A stretch of 64,000 nucleotides of DNA, taken from positions 2,289,501 through 2,353,500 of the forward strand of contig NZ_PHTY01000001.1 in NCBI RefSeq assembly GCF_002813135.1, written 5' to 3'. The notes beneath the pieces were generated by a model. It had not been told where the DNA came from. It was given only the letters and a program-made list of their open reading frames with translations, and ran no database searches. Position numbers and translations under genes: made by a program. This document shows positions 43,995 to 54,037 of the stretch, in pieces (the first letter of the stretch is position 1; each line of letters begins with the position of its first letter). Source of the stretch: Ulvibacter sp. MAR_2010_11. GTDB taxonomy: Bacteria; Bacteroidota; Bacteroidia; Flavobacteriales; Flavobacteriaceae.

Positions 43995-44582
43995 TCAGCG
44001 TAAAGGCAGCCCCATTAACGTTTTGTAAACAAGATGTGTTGGCAATCCCATTACGTTAAAATAGGAACCTTCCAGTCTTTCAATGGCGATATAGCCAATC
44101 CATTCCTGTACGCCGTAACTTCCTGCCTTGTCGTAGGGTTGGTAGGTGTTGAGATAGTATTCTATTTCAGCTTCGGAAAGAGATTTAAACCATACTTTGG
44201 TTGTGTCGTGAATTGTTTTCTGAAAGTTCTTACTCGTGAAGCAAACAGAGGTGATTACTTCGTGCAATTCCCCGCTTAAATTGCGCAGCATGTTTTTAGC
44301 ATCCTCAGCATCTTTGGGTTTTCCGATGGCGACTCCGTCCTTCCATACAATAGTATCACTGGTGATTAACACATCATTTTCGGCAAGATCCTCAAAGGCC
44401 GAAGCTTTTAATTGTGCGAGATAATCGGTAATTTCAGAAGCCACTAGTGAATCGGGGTAGGATTCTTCAATTTCACGTACCTCAATAGCAAAATCGACAT
44501 CCAGATCTTTAAAAAATGCCTGCCTACGTGGTGATCCCGAGGCGAGAATTATGTTGTAGTTTTTAAGGTGTGTCTTTAGCAT
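43995..44582 (-). CDS. maf: Maf family nucleotide pyrophosphatase
   Basis: 195 residues. Removes dTTP/UTP or modified pyrimidine nucleotides, dampening misincorporation. SPRR motif in ILASGSPRRQAFF at the N-terminus, the SDTIV acidic site, GKPKDAEDAKNMLRNLSGELHEVITSV, and the C-terminal YDKAGSYGVQEWIGYIAIERLEGSYFNVMGLP. Upstream of UbiA in the same direction with a heptamer tract between. Confidence 0.93.
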   Translation of the reverse strand: MLKTHLKNYNIILASGSPRRQAFFKDLDVDFAIEVREIEESYPDSLVASEITDYLAQLKASAFEDLAENDVLITSDTIVWKDGVAIGKPKDAEDAKNMLRNLSGELHEVITSVCFTSKNFQKTIHDTTKVWFKSLSEAEIEYYLNTYQPYDKAGSYGVQEWIGYIAIERLEGSYFNVMGLPTHLVYKTLMGLPLR

Positions 44583-44596
44583 TTTTACCGGGGTTC

Positions 44597-44640
44597 TGAG
44601 TCTTGGGTTATGGAATTTGGTATTTGGTATTTGGAATTTT
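44597..44640. repeat. Short heptamer tract between maf and the UbiA gene
   Basis: TTGGGTT, ATGGAAT, TTGGTAT, TTGGTAT, TTGGAAT in a 7-nt register, between the maf start and the stop of the UbiA-family gene. Confidence 0.7.
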
Positions 44641-44661
44641 TCTTGTGTTTATAAAATTGAA

Positions 44662-45576
44662 TCATGCAATTGGAACAAATCTATACAATAGCATGGAACC
44701 TATTCCGAAGAACATAATTACTTTTAAAAGCCATGAAAGTTTGGTATAATCCTTCTCTGTTGCCGCACTCCAGGCCTTTGTACAAAAATAAAGTAGTGGG
44801 CCTATAATGAACAATAAAAAATATCCAATCACCAGTTGCGAGCTGTACAGGTTTACGTACATATAATAGATGATACCGCACATGGTAAAAACGCCGAGTA
44901 CAAACACGATCGTAGTCGCTCTTTTTCGTCCAAGGGCTATGGCTAACGAATTTATTTCTCCCTTTTTATCGCCATTGATATCCTGCAGGTCTTTTACTAT
45001 TTCCCGAATTAAATTCAGTACAAAGGCAAACATTGCAAAATCCAGTAGTATTTTAAAAATGACCCACTGTGACGCCTGATTCTCGGGCACAATCGCAGGC
45101 AGCAACTCAAACAGTCCTACAATTAGAATACTCATAGCTACCAGAGCAGAAATTAATACATTTCCGGCAAGAAGCATCGCTTTAATGTAGGATGCATATA
45201 AATAGAGAAGAGCAGCAATTATCACAAATAACGCTGCAAAACCGGGTTTTTCGATGCTGTTTGCCAGGTAAAATCCGATGCCGACTCCTGCTGTTGTTAA
45301 TATTAGGTACCAACGATTGGCAGTGTTTTCTGAAACTTTAGTGCCCACGAGTACTTTAGAGGGTTTATTAATACGATCTATCGCCACATCGTAGATATCG
45401 TTGATGACGTTTCCTCCGGCGGCAATGCACAGCGTAGCCATTACTAAGAGGGTAAATTGAGAAGTAGTTAATGTAGTTGCGGCTTCAAAGGGAAGGAAGA
45501 GTCCGAATTTTAGGGCCACTTGCATAAAAGCAATTAACAATAGATTAAGCGGACGAATTAGTTTAAGTATATTCAT
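44662..45576 (-). CDS. UbiA-family prenyltransferase
   Basis: 304 residues, about nine membrane helices. The two aspartate motifs are NVINDIYDVAIDRINKPSKVLVG (first; DxxxD) and REIVKDLQDINGDKKG (second). Conserved Bacteroidota proteins of this set are annotated geranylgeranylglycerol-phosphate geranylgeranyltransferase, but menaquinone or other polyprenyl transfer is possible. ATG at 45576 chosen over a TTG at 45582. Close to kdsC-like and DUF2520 genes on the same strand (gap about 17 nt). Confidence 0.88.
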   Translation of the reverse strand: MNILKLIRPLNLLLIAFMQVALKFGLFLPFEAATTLTTSQFTLLVMATLCIAAGGNVINDIYDVAIDRINKPSKVLVGTKVSENTANRWYLILTTAGVGIGFYLANSIEKPGFAALFVIIAALLYLYASYIKAMLLAGNVLISALVAMSILIVGLFELLPAIVPENQASQWVIFKILLDFAMFAFVLNLIREIVKDLQDINGDKKGEINSLAIALGRKRATTIVFVLGVFTMCGIIYYMYVNLYSSQLVIGYFLLFIIGPLLYFCTKAWSAATEKDYTKLSWLLKVIMFFGIGSMLLYRFVPIA

Positions 45577-45593
45577 GGACAACGAAACCTCAG

Positions 45594-46127
45594 TTAATCG
45601 TATTTGGCACTGGTTGCACCGTTAGAAAGCCACTTTCCTTGCACTTTCAGTACCTGTTCAATCACATCGCGTACACAGCCTTTTCCGCCATTTTTATGGG
45701 ACACATACGTAGAAATTTCTTTAATCTCCGGAACGGCGTCCTGCGGACAACAAGGCAGACCTACTTGTTGCATAACTTCCAGATCGGGAATATCATCGCC
45801 CATAAACAAAACATTTTCCCGTTTTACATTCGCGCTTTGGAGATATCGGTTTAAAGTTTCGGTTTTGTGGTGGGCGCCTAGATGAATATCGGTTAAGCCC
45901 AAACCTTGCAGTCTGTTTCGAACACCTTCATTTGTGCCACCCGAAATAATACACACCTTAAACCCTTGTTCCAAAGCGGTCTTTAGAGCAAATCCGTCTT
46001 TGGTATGCATGGTTCTAAACAGCTCGCCGCTTGTTGTTACCTGTATGGTCCCGTCGGTAAGCACCCCGTCCACATCAAAAACAAAGGTGGTAATATGCTG
46101 TAAGTATTCTTTATAGCTTTTTTCCAT
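45594..46127 (-). CDS. HAD-family phosphatase, KdsC-like
   Basis: 177-residue HAD phosphatase without cap domain. Catalytic FDVDGVLTDG at about 16-25 (nucleophile Asp then acid Asp), then the Lys motif and GDDIPDLEVMQQVGLPCCPQDAVPEIK. The size, lack of cap and VSHKNGGKGCVRDVIEQVL end match KDO-8-phosphate phosphatase (lipopolysaccharide core). Overlaps the DUF2520 gene by 17 nt, so translation is coupled. Confidence 0.88.
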   Translation of the reverse strand: MEKSYKEYLQHITTFVFDVDGVLTDGTIQVTTSGELFRTMHTKDGFALKTALEQGFKVCIISGGTNEGVRNRLQGLGLTDIHLGAHHKTETLNRYLQSANVKRENVLFMGDDIPDLEVMQQVGLPCCPQDAVPEIKEISTYVSHKNGGKGCVRDVIEQVLKVQGKWLSNGATSAKYD

Positions 46128-46875
46128 AGGTCTTTTGTATGGCTTGCGTTAGTTGTTGATACAATTCTTTATGCGAACTGTCCTTCAGCAAATGTAAATG
46201 TTTTTCAATTGTTTTTAAATCGTTGCGTTTTGCGGGCCCGGTTTGCGCTTCGGAAGGGGTTAGCGTTTCAATTTTGCGGGCTGTTTCAGCAATAAGCGGT
46301 TGTAATAAATCGAATTGCAGGTTATTTTCTGAAGTGATTTCATGCCCTACACGATACAAATGATTGACAAAATTATTCACAAACACTGCGGCCAGATGGA
46401 GTTTTGCACGTTCTTCCGAATTAATTTCCACCACTTTTTCTGAAATGGTTTCCCCAAGGGTTTTTAAAAGTTTTAAATCGGATGCATTTTCGGCTTCCAC
46501 ACAGATTGGAATTTCCTTAAAATCCACAACCCGCTCCTTCGAAAAAGTTTGCAGAGGATAAAACACTCCGCTTCGGTTTTGTTTCGAAAGTACCTCCATT
46601 GCAACGCCACCAGATGTATGAACTACAAGCCTGTTTTTAAATGGTAGCGTTTCCGAAAACGAACCTACAACATCATCCGGGATGCCGATAATATAAATAT
46701 CTGCTTCTTCTATTTTGGATAATTGTGAGGTAACAGGAATTGATTTCAGAACAGATTTTATTTCAACTTTATTTCTGTTATATATTTGATTAACAGAAAC
46801 ATTGCTCATATTATATAAAGTACTACATAAATGATAGTTGACATTTCCAAATCCTATAAAAACAATTCGAATCAT
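46111..46875 (-). CDS. Rossmann-fold DUF2520 protein
   Basis: 254 residues: an N-terminal NAD(P)-binding-like fold starting IRIVFIGFGNVNYHLCSTLY with the GxGNxxxHL glycine pattern, a second part with HTSGGVAMEVLSKQNRSGVFYPLQTFSKE, and a helical C-terminal DUF2520 domain (about 125-250) with NNFVNHLYRVGHEI. It resembles 6-phosphogluconate or ketopantoate reductase-type folds, but the substrate is unknown. First gene of the DUF2520-KdsC-UbiA unit. Confidence 0.88.
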   Translation of the reverse strand: MIRIVFIGFGNVNYHLCSTLYNMSNVSVNQIYNRNKVEIKSVLKSIPVTSQLSKIEEADIYIIGIPDDVVGSFSETLPFKNRLVVHTSGGVAMEVLSKQNRSGVFYPLQTFSKERVVDFKEIPICVEAENASDLKLLKTLGETISEKVVEINSEERAKLHLAAVFVNNFVNHLYRVGHEITSENNLQFDLLQPLIAETARKIETLTPSEAQTGPAKRNDLKTIEKHLHLLKDSSHKELYQQLTQAIQKTYGKKL

Positions 46876-46950
46876 GGGGCGAAGGTAAAACTTTTTGTTG
46901 CCTCTTTTAAATTCCCCGTTTTAAAATTATCGGCGGGACTTCATAAAATT

Positions 46951-46976
46951 TCATAGTGAGTATGATAAATATCATA
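46951..46976 (+). promoter_or_regulatory. Palindromic operator-like site upstream of the haemoglobin operon
   Basis: TATGATA (46961-46967), AA, TATCATA (46970-46976): a perfect 7-2-7 inverted repeat, with further TCATA half-sites at 46941 and 46951. It lies about 53 nt before the ATG at 47029. The regulator is not identified; a NO- or oxygen-responsive repressor would fit the haemoglobin. Confidence 0.4.
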
Positions 46977-47028
46977 GAAAAGCAGGTTGTTACAGACGTA
47001 AATTTGTTTAAAATTAAACCATACTACT

Positions 47029-47316
47029 ATGAAAGTTGCAACCTTAGATCACTTGTTGGCCGATTTTAAAGAAGATTACTATATGTATATCCCTCTCACC
47101 ATTATTTTGCAAAGCTGTGTGGGTTCGATTGCAGCCATGTTAATTCTCTCCAATGGTTTCTCTGCGGTCACTTTTATTGAATTAACCTTGTGCGTTTCCT
47201 TAAGTATGCTTTACAACGCTGCACTTTTGGCACAATTGAAACCAAAATTTTCATTTGGCTTATTAGTTGTAAGTTTGTTATTGAACACTTTATTTATAAT
47301 TATCAATTTAATTTAA
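47029..47316 (+). CDS. Small membrane protein partnered with truncated haemoglobin
   Basis: 95 residues with three membrane helices (about 23-45, 49-70, 75-95). No family recognised. Its stop is followed by the TTG of the globin gene after 2 nt, so the two are translationally linked. Perhaps a membrane protein of respiration or NO handling. Confidence 0.6.
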   Translation: MKVATLDHLLADFKEDYYMYIPLTIILQSCVGSIAAMLILSNGFSAVTFIELTLCVSLSMLYNAALLAQLKPKFSFGLLVVSLLLNTLFIIINLI

Positions 47317-47318
47317 CA

Positions 47319-47717
47319 TTGGAAAAAACCGATTTATCTACCAGAGAAGACGTGGCCTTTTTGGTGACTACCTTTTACGGAAAGGTAAGAGCAGACGCGC
47401 TTTTGGGTCCTATATTTAACGGAATTATCAGGGACTGGGAACATCATTTTGAACACCTTAGCGATTTTTGGGAAACGAATCTTTTCTTCAAAAAATCGTA
47501 TTCGGGAAATCCTATCCTGAAACATATTGAAGTCGATAAAAAAGTAGACGGGAAAATTAATGAATTACACTTTGGAACCTGGCTCAATCTGTGGTTTCAG
47601 ACCATTGATGAGTTATTTGAAGGCGAAACAGCACAAATAGCAAAGAACAGAGCGCGGAACATGGGAACATTTCTTCATATTAGTATGTTTGAGGCAAGAA
47701 AAAGTGAGTCCATTTAA
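47319..47717 (+). CDS. Group III truncated haemoglobin
   Basis: 132 residues. TTG start at 47319 gives LEKTDLSTREDVAFLVTTFYGKVRADALLGPIFNGII; the frame extends further upstream inside the neighbouring gene but that is not globin sequence. Proximal histidine is probably in the ELHFGTWLNLWFQTIDELFEG region; distal helices follow the LGPIFN pattern. Group III truncated globins bind O2/CO/NO; exact role unknown, NO detoxification plausible. Cotranscribed with the membrane protein before it. Confidence 0.88.
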   Translation: MEKTDLSTREDVAFLVTTFYGKVRADALLGPIFNGIIRDWEHHFEHLSDFWETNLFFKKSYSGNPILKHIEVDKKVDGKINELHFGTWLNLWFQTIDELFEGETAQIAKNRARNMGTFLHISMFEARKSESI

Positions 47718-47763
47718 TCTATTTCTAACATAAAATTAAGTAGCTTAAATGGTTGTAATTACC

Positions 47764-47771
47764 TAAATTTG
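47764..47771 (+). promoter_or_regulatory. Promoter -7 element of the cytochrome c maturation gene
   Basis: TAAATTTG, perfect -7 match, 17 nt before the ATG at 47789. Confidence 0.5.
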
Positions 47772-47788
47772 CACCCAAAATTAGCCTC

Positions 47789-50700
47789 ATGCAAAAGAAA
47801 TTAGCTGCTATCCTTTTTTCAACACGTCTTACCGCTGTCTTATTTTTGGTTTTTGCCGCTGCTATGGCCGCGGGAACATGGTTGGATCGCTTTGCCGAAA
47901 CATCTCCTACACCTTACACTAGAACTCTTATTTACAACGCATGGTGGTTCGAAGCCATTATGGGAATTTTTGTAATTAACTTTTTGGGAAATATCTTTCG
48001 GTTCAGACTTTACAAAAAAGAAAAATGGACAACCCTTTCACTTCACCTTGCGTTTATCTTAATTCTCATGGGTGCTTTTATTACCCGTTATATCGGTTAT
48101 GAGGGGGTTATTCGTATTCGTGAAGGGGCTACCGAAAACCGAATGCTTTCAGATCAAACCTATCTCACAGCCTTTATCGATGGGGATTACGTGGTGGATG
48201 GCGTGCCGCAGCGAAGAAAGGTGGCACCCAAAAAACTATTGCTCTCGGAACGCCTGGACAATGATTTTACTATCACAACCGATTACAATCAGCAACCCGT
48301 AACCATTACCTACAAAGATTTTATAAAAAATGCCAAGGAAGGTTTAATTCCGTCCGAAGAAGGGGAAGAGTATTTGAAAATTGTGGAAGCCGGAGATGGA
48401 AGCCGACATGATCATTGGATTAAATTAGGCCAGATTACCAATATTCACAATATCCTGTTTGCAGTAAACTTGCCTACCGAAGGGGCTATAAACATAGGAT
48501 ATCACCCGGATGGCAGTTATACCATCGATGCTCCTTTTGAAGGCAGTTTTATGAGAATGGCAGACCAAATGCAGGGCATAGTAGTTAAAGATAGTACGCA
48601 GCCGCTACAGCTTCGGTCGTTGTATCAATTGGGAGGCATGTCATTTGTAGTCCCTGAACCGGTAACAAAAGGAAGTTACGGCATTGTTCAAGCTCCTAAA
48701 ACCGAACCCACCAATCAGGATGCGCTTATTGTAGATGTTGCAACAGGAACTGAAACCAAAACAGTAGAGTTGCTGGGAGGAAAAGGCAACCTGCCCGACC
48801 CCGTAAAAACTGAAATAGGAGGGATGTTTGTATATCTCACCTATGGTTCCAAACAATACGATTTGCCTTTCAGCATTACGCTGAACGATTTTATAGCCGA
48901 CAAATACCCGGGAACCGAGAACAGTTACTCGGCGTTTAAAAGTAAGATTACAGTAAATGATTCTGAAACCGACTTTTTCGATTACGATATTTATATGAAT
49001 CATGTGCTGGACCATAAGGGCTATCGCTTCTTTCAGGCTTCTTTCGATCCCGATGAAAAAGGAACGGTACTTTCCATCAACAAAGATGCCTGGGGTACCT
49101 GGATTACCTACATTGGTTATTTGTTGTTGTATTTCGGACTCATGGCCATCTTGTTCGATCGAAACTCGCGCTTCGGAGCGCTTAAAAGAATGCTCGACAA
49201 GGTAAAATCGAAAAAATCGAAGCTATTAACAATGTTTCTGATTTTATTTTCTTTTTCAGGGTTCGCACAAAATAATATAAACCCGAAGCACACCAAAGCG
49301 ACCAAAACTCAGATAGATTCGGTATTGTTGGCCAATGCGGTTAGTAAGGATCACGCCGCCAAGTTTGCACACCTTATTATTCAGGATAACGGGCGAATGA
49401 AGCCCATAAACACCTTTGCCAGCGAATTGTTGCGTAAAGTGAGTAAAAAAGACAGTTACGAAGGTCTGGATGCCAATCAGGTGTTTATATCCATGACCGA
49501 ATTTCCCGCATTGTGGTCTCAGGTTCCAATTATTGCTTTAAAGCGAGGAAACGACAGCATCCGCCATGTTGTAGGAGCTGCGGAAGATGTTAGTCAAATT
49601 TCGTTACTGGATCTCTTCGACGAAAACGCAAACTACAAACTGCAACCCTATCTTGAGGCTGCGACCAAAAAGACGAATCCCAATCAGTTTGAAAAAGATT
49701 TTATCAAGGCGCATGAGAACTTTTATGTTTTGAATCAGGCTTTGAGCGGGAGTATTTTGAAAATTTTTCCGTTGCCCAATAGTGAAAACAACAAATGGGT
49801 TTCGTACCCCGAATTGAACGAAGCAAATTTCAAAGGAATGGATTCTACAGTAACAAGAACCATTCTTCCTATTTACTTTCAAACACTCAGGGAGGCCCGA
49901 AAAACGGGTGATTATACCGAAGCTGAAGAGATTTTAGCGGGAATTACCAAGTTTCAGAAGAAATACGGAGAAGAGGTAATGCCTTCAGAAAATAAAATCA
50001 AAGCCGAAATAATATACAATCGGGTCGATTTATTTAACCGCCTGTATAAATATTTTGTGACACTGGGTGCATTGATGTTTCTTTTTATCATCATTCAGAT
50101 TTTTACCCAAGCAAAAGTGGTTAACAGTATTGTAAAAGTGTTTAAATACATTATTTGGGCTCTTTTTGCACTTATGACGATTGGTTTGGCGATGCGCTGG
50201 TATATAAGCGGACACGCCCCGTGGAGTGATGCGTACGAGTCGGTAGTGTATGTGGCATGGGCTACGGTCTTCTTCGGACTCGCATTTGGAAGGAAAAGTG
50301 ATCTTACTGTCGCATCAACGGCATTTGTGGCATCTATAATTCTATGGGCAGCCCATTTAAACTGGCTAGACCCTGCTATCGCCAACTTACAGCCCGTATT
50401 AGACAGTTATTGGTTGATGATTCACGTTGCGGTGATTGTTGCCAGTTATGGCCCCTTTACGCTAGGGATGATTCTAGCGGCTACCACTTTATTGCTTATG
50501 TTGCTAACAACAAAGAATAACCATAAGCGAATGGACCTCAATATTAAGGAACTCACCATCATTACCGAAATGAGCCTTACCGTTGGTTTGGTGATGCTTA
50601 CCATTGGTAATTTCCTGGGAGGCATGTGGGCCAATGAAAGCTGGGGACGTTATTGGGGTTGGGATCCGAAAGAAACCTGGGCATTGATAAGTATTATGAT

Positions 50701-50959
50701 TTATGCTTTTGTAATTCACATGCGTTTGGTTCCGGGCTTACGCGGTAGATGGCAGTTTAATGTTGCGGCAATGTTTGCCTACGCATCCATTATGATGACG
50801 TATTTTGGCGTGAATTTCTATTTAAGCGGCTTGCATTCGTATGCGAGCGGAGATGCACCGGCCACACCAACCTTTGTGTACTACATTGTAAGTTTTGCAG
50901 TTTTACTGAGTATTGCAGCCTATTTCAGCTATAAAAAATACTACATAAAAAAAGGATAA
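47789..50959 (+). CDS. ccsA: Cytochrome c biogenesis protein, fused ResB-CcsA type
   Basis: 1056 residues uniting both halves of the System II haem lyase. The N-terminal half has membrane helices at about 10-32, 50-68 and 85-103, a large periplasmic domain (about 120-430) and a helix near 433-455, ResB-like. The middle (about 500-740) is a periplasmic linker. The C-terminal half has about eight helices and the haem-binding WWD motif WGRYWGWDPKETWALI near 950-965, with conserved His residues in the flanking loops. Attaches haem to CXXCH cytochromes. Expected in flavobacterial respiration. Confidence 0.93.
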   Translation: MQKKLAAILFSTRLTAVLFLVFAAAMAAGTWLDRFAETSPTPYTRTLIYNAWWFEAIMGIFVINFLGNIFRFRLYKKEKWTTLSLHLAFILILMGAFITRYIGYEGVIRIREGATENRMLSDQTYLTAFIDGDYVVDGVPQRRKVAPKKLLLSERLDNDFTITTDYNQQPVTITYKDFIKNAKEGLIPSEEGEEYLKIVEAGDGSRHDHWIKLGQITNIHNILFAVNLPTEGAINIGYHPDGSYTIDAPFEGSFMRMADQMQGIVVKDSTQPLQLRSLYQLGGMSFVVPEPVTKGSYGIVQAPKTEPTNQDALIVDVATGTETKTVELLGGKGNLPDPVKTEIGGMFVYLTYGSKQYDLPFSITLNDFIADKYPGTENSYSAFKSKITVNDSETDFFDYDIYMNHVLDHKGYRFFQASFDPDEKGTVLSINKDAWGTWITYIGYLLLYFGLMAILFDRNSRFGALKRMLDKVKSKKSKLLTMFLILFSFSGFAQNNINPKHTKATKTQIDSVLLANAVSKDHAAKFAHLIIQDNGRMKPINTFASELLRKVSKKDSYEGLDANQVFISMTEFPALWSQVPIIALKRGNDSIRHVVGAAEDVSQISLLDLFDENANYKLQPYLEAATKKTNPNQFEKDFIKAHENFYVLNQALSGSILKIFPLPNSENNKWVSYPELNEANFKGMDSTVTRTILPIYFQTLREARKTGDYTEAEEILAGITKFQKKYGEEVMPSENKIKAEIIYNRVDLFNRLYKYFVTLGALMFLFIIIQIFTQAKVVNSIVKVFKYIIWALFALMTIGLAMRWYISGHAPWSDAYESVVYVAWATVFFGLAFGRKSDLTVASTAFVASIILWAAHLNWLDPAIANLQPVLDSYWLMIHVAVIVASYGPFTLGMILAATTLLLMLLTTKNNHKRMDLNIKELTIITEMSLTVGLVMLTIGNFLGGMWANESWGRYWGWDPKETWALISIMIYAFVIHMRLVPGLRGRWQFNVAAMFAYASIMMTYFGVNFYLSGLHSYASGDAPATPTFVYYIVSFAVLLSIAAYFSYKKYYIKKG

Positions 50960-51023
50960 GCTTTTAACGGCTTACCCTTCTCTTTCTATTTAGTTGGAAT
51001 AGATTTGGGGATATATTGGGGGG

Positions 51024-52337
51024 CTAATTATAAATATAGTCTGGTTGTGTGTCCACCATGCGATAATCTTCCTGTATGTGTTCACTAATTTCAAGTTTTG
51101 TATACAGTTCTTTGGTGAGCTCTTCAATGTCGTGTTCGGTCGTTTTGAGCTTTCTGGCAATTTTAGAGTTGTCTTTCCCTTCCGAAATGTACTGAAGTAA
51201 CTTTATTTCCAAACCGTCAAGATCGTAATGCATAATTAAGTTTTCAAGATACACATCTTCCATAAGCTTGGCCGCATTCTTCCGGTTCATCACTTCCTGG
51301 CGTTTCAAAAAGATGCGCAATTCGGTTTGGCGAAGCATACTTTCTTCCTTGATTGCTTTCATACGATACATAATAGCATAGGTTAAAACCAGCATTTCTA
51401 CTAACACGGCAGCTTTTAAGTGTACGGGTTGTGTTCCTAAAAATTCAAATCCGAAGTTTTTCAACACAAAAAAGTCGACTGCAAAAAGCAAAGGAATGGC
51501 CGAAGCAATTACATAGAATTTCGCATAGTTCTTTTTGCTGAATAGTAAAACACCGGCTACAAAATAAGAAACCATGATTCCAAGTGACAAGCTATTTGCG
51601 ATGCTTGCAAGTACAATACTTTCTGTCACCCATGCCATAGCAATAATCACTGATACCGTGCCCAACAGGGCCATGGTAGTCCATCGAAGTTTAGGGTAAA
51701 ATTCACTAAGTGATAGGTATTTTGAAGCAAACCAGGCGGCAAATCCTACTGTGATAAGTAGAAAACCCGATTGGATGGTAATAAAGGTTGCTGCATTGTC
51801 AGCTCCAATGGTCATTATCAAACCATCATTGAGTAAAAATGTGCAACCAATTCCGGTGAGTGCTAAAAAATAATGTAAAAAGATCTTTTCGTCGAATAGG
51901 AAATAGCATACAAGGTTTAACAAGATAACCATGAGGGCAAAACCGTAGTACATTCCATTTTTAAAGGTTTGTGCTGAATTTTGAACCAAAACGGTACTCG
52001 ATGCATTACTTTTTTCGCGAGTACTTACAATTTCACTGGAAATTAATTGATCATTTTTGTAGGAAAATTCCTCATTTTCTGAAAATAAGGATTCTCGAGC
52101 GCCGGCGACATCGTTGTAAGCGATACTCGTTTTGGGCGATTTGTAGGATGTGTTTTCAAGTTGTATTTCTGATGTTTTTCTCAGAAGTTTATCCGTCTTT
52201 GCTTTCTCTGAAAGTGCCTTAAATTCAAGGCTTTTAAAGATAACAGCAGTTGATTTTTCGGGAGTAAAAGCCATAGTGGTTTTTCCTGAAAAAGCGAATA
52301 GAAGACACAACGCGAGGGGTAAAAATCGTAGCCTCAT
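51024..52337 (-). CDS. 7TM-DISM-type membrane signalling protein with HTH-like tail
   Basis: 437 residues: signal peptide (about 1-23), a short non-conserved extracellular part to about 125, seven membrane helices (about 130-325, 7TM diverse intracellular signalling type), a coiled linker (MRRQTELRIFLKRQEVMNRKNA-like, about 337-355), and a C-terminal helix-turn-helix-like segment (DGLEIKLLQYISEGKDNSKIARKLKTTEHDIEELTKELYTKL, given by ends; about 375-415), LuxR-like but degenerate. A membrane receptor linked to a regulatory output is likely. Ligand unknown. Confidence 0.8.
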   Translation of the reverse strand: MRLRFLPLALCLLFAFSGKTTMAFTPEKSTAVIFKSLEFKALSEKAKTDKLLRKTSEIQLENTSYKSPKTSIAYNDVAGARESLFSENEEFSYKNDQLISSEIVSTREKSNASSTVLVQNSAQTFKNGMYYGFALMVILLNLVCYFLFDEKIFLHYFLALTGIGCTFLLNDGLIMTIGADNAATFITIQSGFLLITVGFAAWFASKYLSLSEFYPKLRWTTMALLGTVSVIIAMAWVTESIVLASIANSLSLGIMVSYFVAGVLLFSKKNYAKFYVIASAIPLLFAVDFFVLKNFGFEFLGTQPVHLKAAVLVEMLVLTYAIMYRMKAIKEESMLRQTELRIFLKRQEVMNRKNAAKLMEDVYLENLIMHYDLDGLEIKLLQYISEGKDNSKIARKLKTTEHDIEELTKELYTKLEISEHIQEDYRMVDTQPDYIYN

Positions 52338-52426
52338 AATAAGTAGGGTTTAATAATTTGGGTACTCGAATATACACAAAATTTACATTTCATCTAACTT
52401 TTTTGCATTTAATCGATAATAAACAT

Positions 52427-52460
52427 AAAAAAAGAGCTTCTCGTACGAAAAGCTCTTTTT
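52427..52460. terminator. Terminator at the fumC end (both strands)
   Basis: AAAAAGAGCTT and AAGCTCTTTTT flank CTCGTACGAA with A- and T-runs; works for fumC on the minus strand and for transcripts of the opposite strand. Confidence 0.85.
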
Positions 52461-52489
52461 GCAATTTTATGGCCAAATTCTCTTACCGG

Positions 52490-53884
52490 CTATATTTCGC
52501 CTACCATATCTTCTGGTTTTACCCAGGCATCAAATTCTTCTGCAGTAAGATATCCCAATGCGACAGCTTCTTCTTTAAGCGTTGTTCCATTTTTGTGGGC
52601 AGTATTGGCAATTTCGGCAGCCTTATAATAGCCAATTTTAGTATTTAAGGCAGTCACCAACATCAAAGAGTTGTGTAATTGCTTTTTTATTACATCATAA
52701 TTGGGTGCTATGCCCTTTGCACAGTGCTCATCAAAAGATACGCAGGCATCGCCCAATAATTGGGCAGATTGTAGAAAATTAGCTGCCATTAGGGGTTTAA
52801 ATACATTCAATTCGTAGTGTCCCTGCATCCCGCCTACAGCAATCGCCATATCGTTACCAATTACCTGTGCACAAACCATAGTTAAGGCTTCGCATTGGGT
52901 TGGATTCACTTTTCCGGGCATGATGGAAGATCCCGGCTCATTTGCAGGAATAGTAATTTCACCAATGCCGCTACGCGGACCACTGGCCAACATTCGAATA
53001 TCGTTTGCAATCTTATTAAGTGATACTGCCAGTTGTTTTAAAGCTCCATGTGATTCTACGATGGCGTCATGTGCTGCCAGAGCTTCAAATTTGTTTTGGG
53101 CCGTTATAAAGGGTAATCCGGTAAATTTCGCAATATATCCCGCTACATTTTCCGAATAACCTTTGGGTGTATTAATTCCTGTTCCTACAGCCGTACCTCC
53201 CAAAGCAAGCTCTGATAAATGAGATAAGGTATTGTTAAGCGCTTTTAAACCATAATCCAGCTGCGCTGCATAACCACTAAATTCTTGCCCTAAGGTTAGG
53301 GGAGTGGCGTCCATAAGGTGCGTTCTACCTATTTTTACAACATTATTGAAGTCGGATGCTTTTTTAGTCAGGGTTTTTTGCAACTGTTGTACTCCCGGAA
53401 TTGTGACTTCAATTAATTTTTTATAGGCTGCTATATGCATCCCTGTAGGAAAGGTATCGTTGGACGACTGCGATTTGTTCACATCGTCATTGGGTTGAAG
53501 TGTTTTTTCACCTTCACCAATAGTTTTTCCCGCTATTTGATGTGCTCTGTTTGCAATAACCTCATTTACATTCATATTGCTTTGGGTGCCGCTTCCGGTT
53601 TGCCAAATCACCAACGGAAACTGGTCATCGTGTTTTCCGGTTAAAATTTCATCGCATACTTTAGCAATGAAATCTCTTTTTTCTTCCGAAAGTACTCCCA
53701 ATTCACAATTGGAATAGGCTGCAGCCTTCTTTAAATAAGCAAACCCATATACCACTTCCAAAGGCATGGATGCCGGCGATCCAATTTTAAAATTATTTCG
53801 GGAACGCTCCGTTTGTGCTCCCCACAATTTATCGGCCGGCACATGTACCTCGCCCATGGTATCTTTTTCTATTCTGTAGTCCAT
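52490..53884 (-). CDS. fumC: Fumarate hydratase class II
   Basis: 464 residues. Interconverts fumarate and malate in the TCA cycle. Start [36 protein letters not shown]-type site in [30 protein letters not shown], and the superfamily signature [17 protein letters not shown] (active-site Ser loop). Iron-free, oxygen-stable class. Single-gene unit. Confidence 0.96.
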   Translation of the reverse strand: MDYRIEKDTMGEVHVPADKLWGAQTERSRNNFKIGSPASMPLEVVYGFAYLKKAAAYSNCELGVLSEEKRDFIAKVCDEILTGKHDDQFPLVIWQTGSGTQSNMNVNEVIANRAHQIAGKTIGEGEKTLQPNDDVNKSQSSNDTFPTGMHIAAYKKLIEVTIPGVQQLQKTLTKKASDFNNVVKIGRTHLMDATPLTLGQEFSGYAAQLDYGLKALNNTLSHLSELALGGTAVGTGINTPKGYSENVAGYIAKFTGLPFITAQNKFEALAAHDAIVESHGALKQLAVSLNKIANDIRMLASGPRSGIGEITIPANEPGSSIMPGKVNPTQCEALTMVCAQVIGNDMAIAVGGMQGHYELNVFKPLMAANFLQSAQLLGDACVSFDEHCAKGIAPNYDVIKKQLHNSLMLVTALNTKIGYYKAAEIANTAHKNGTTLKEEAVALGYLTAEEFDAWVKPEDMVGEI

Positions 53885-54037
53885 ATTAGTTGTTTCAAAC
53901 GCAGTACAAAGGTACTTTTTTATCGCCTAAGTTGGAAGTGAAAAACCCGAAGATTTGTGTAGAACCGGCTGGGAATTCTTCAGAATAATAAAATGTAAGA
54001 TTTTTAAAATGTTTTATTTTTTCTGAAAAAATCCTAC

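Noticed and set aside
47190-47318. Extended globin N-terminus
   Set aside because: Comes from out-of-frame reading of the membrane protein; the TTG at 47319 starts the globin fold.
50960-51023. Terminator between the ccsA-type gene and the 7TM gene
   Set aside because: Only a weak bulged stem (GGATAAGC/GCTTACC) without a T run.
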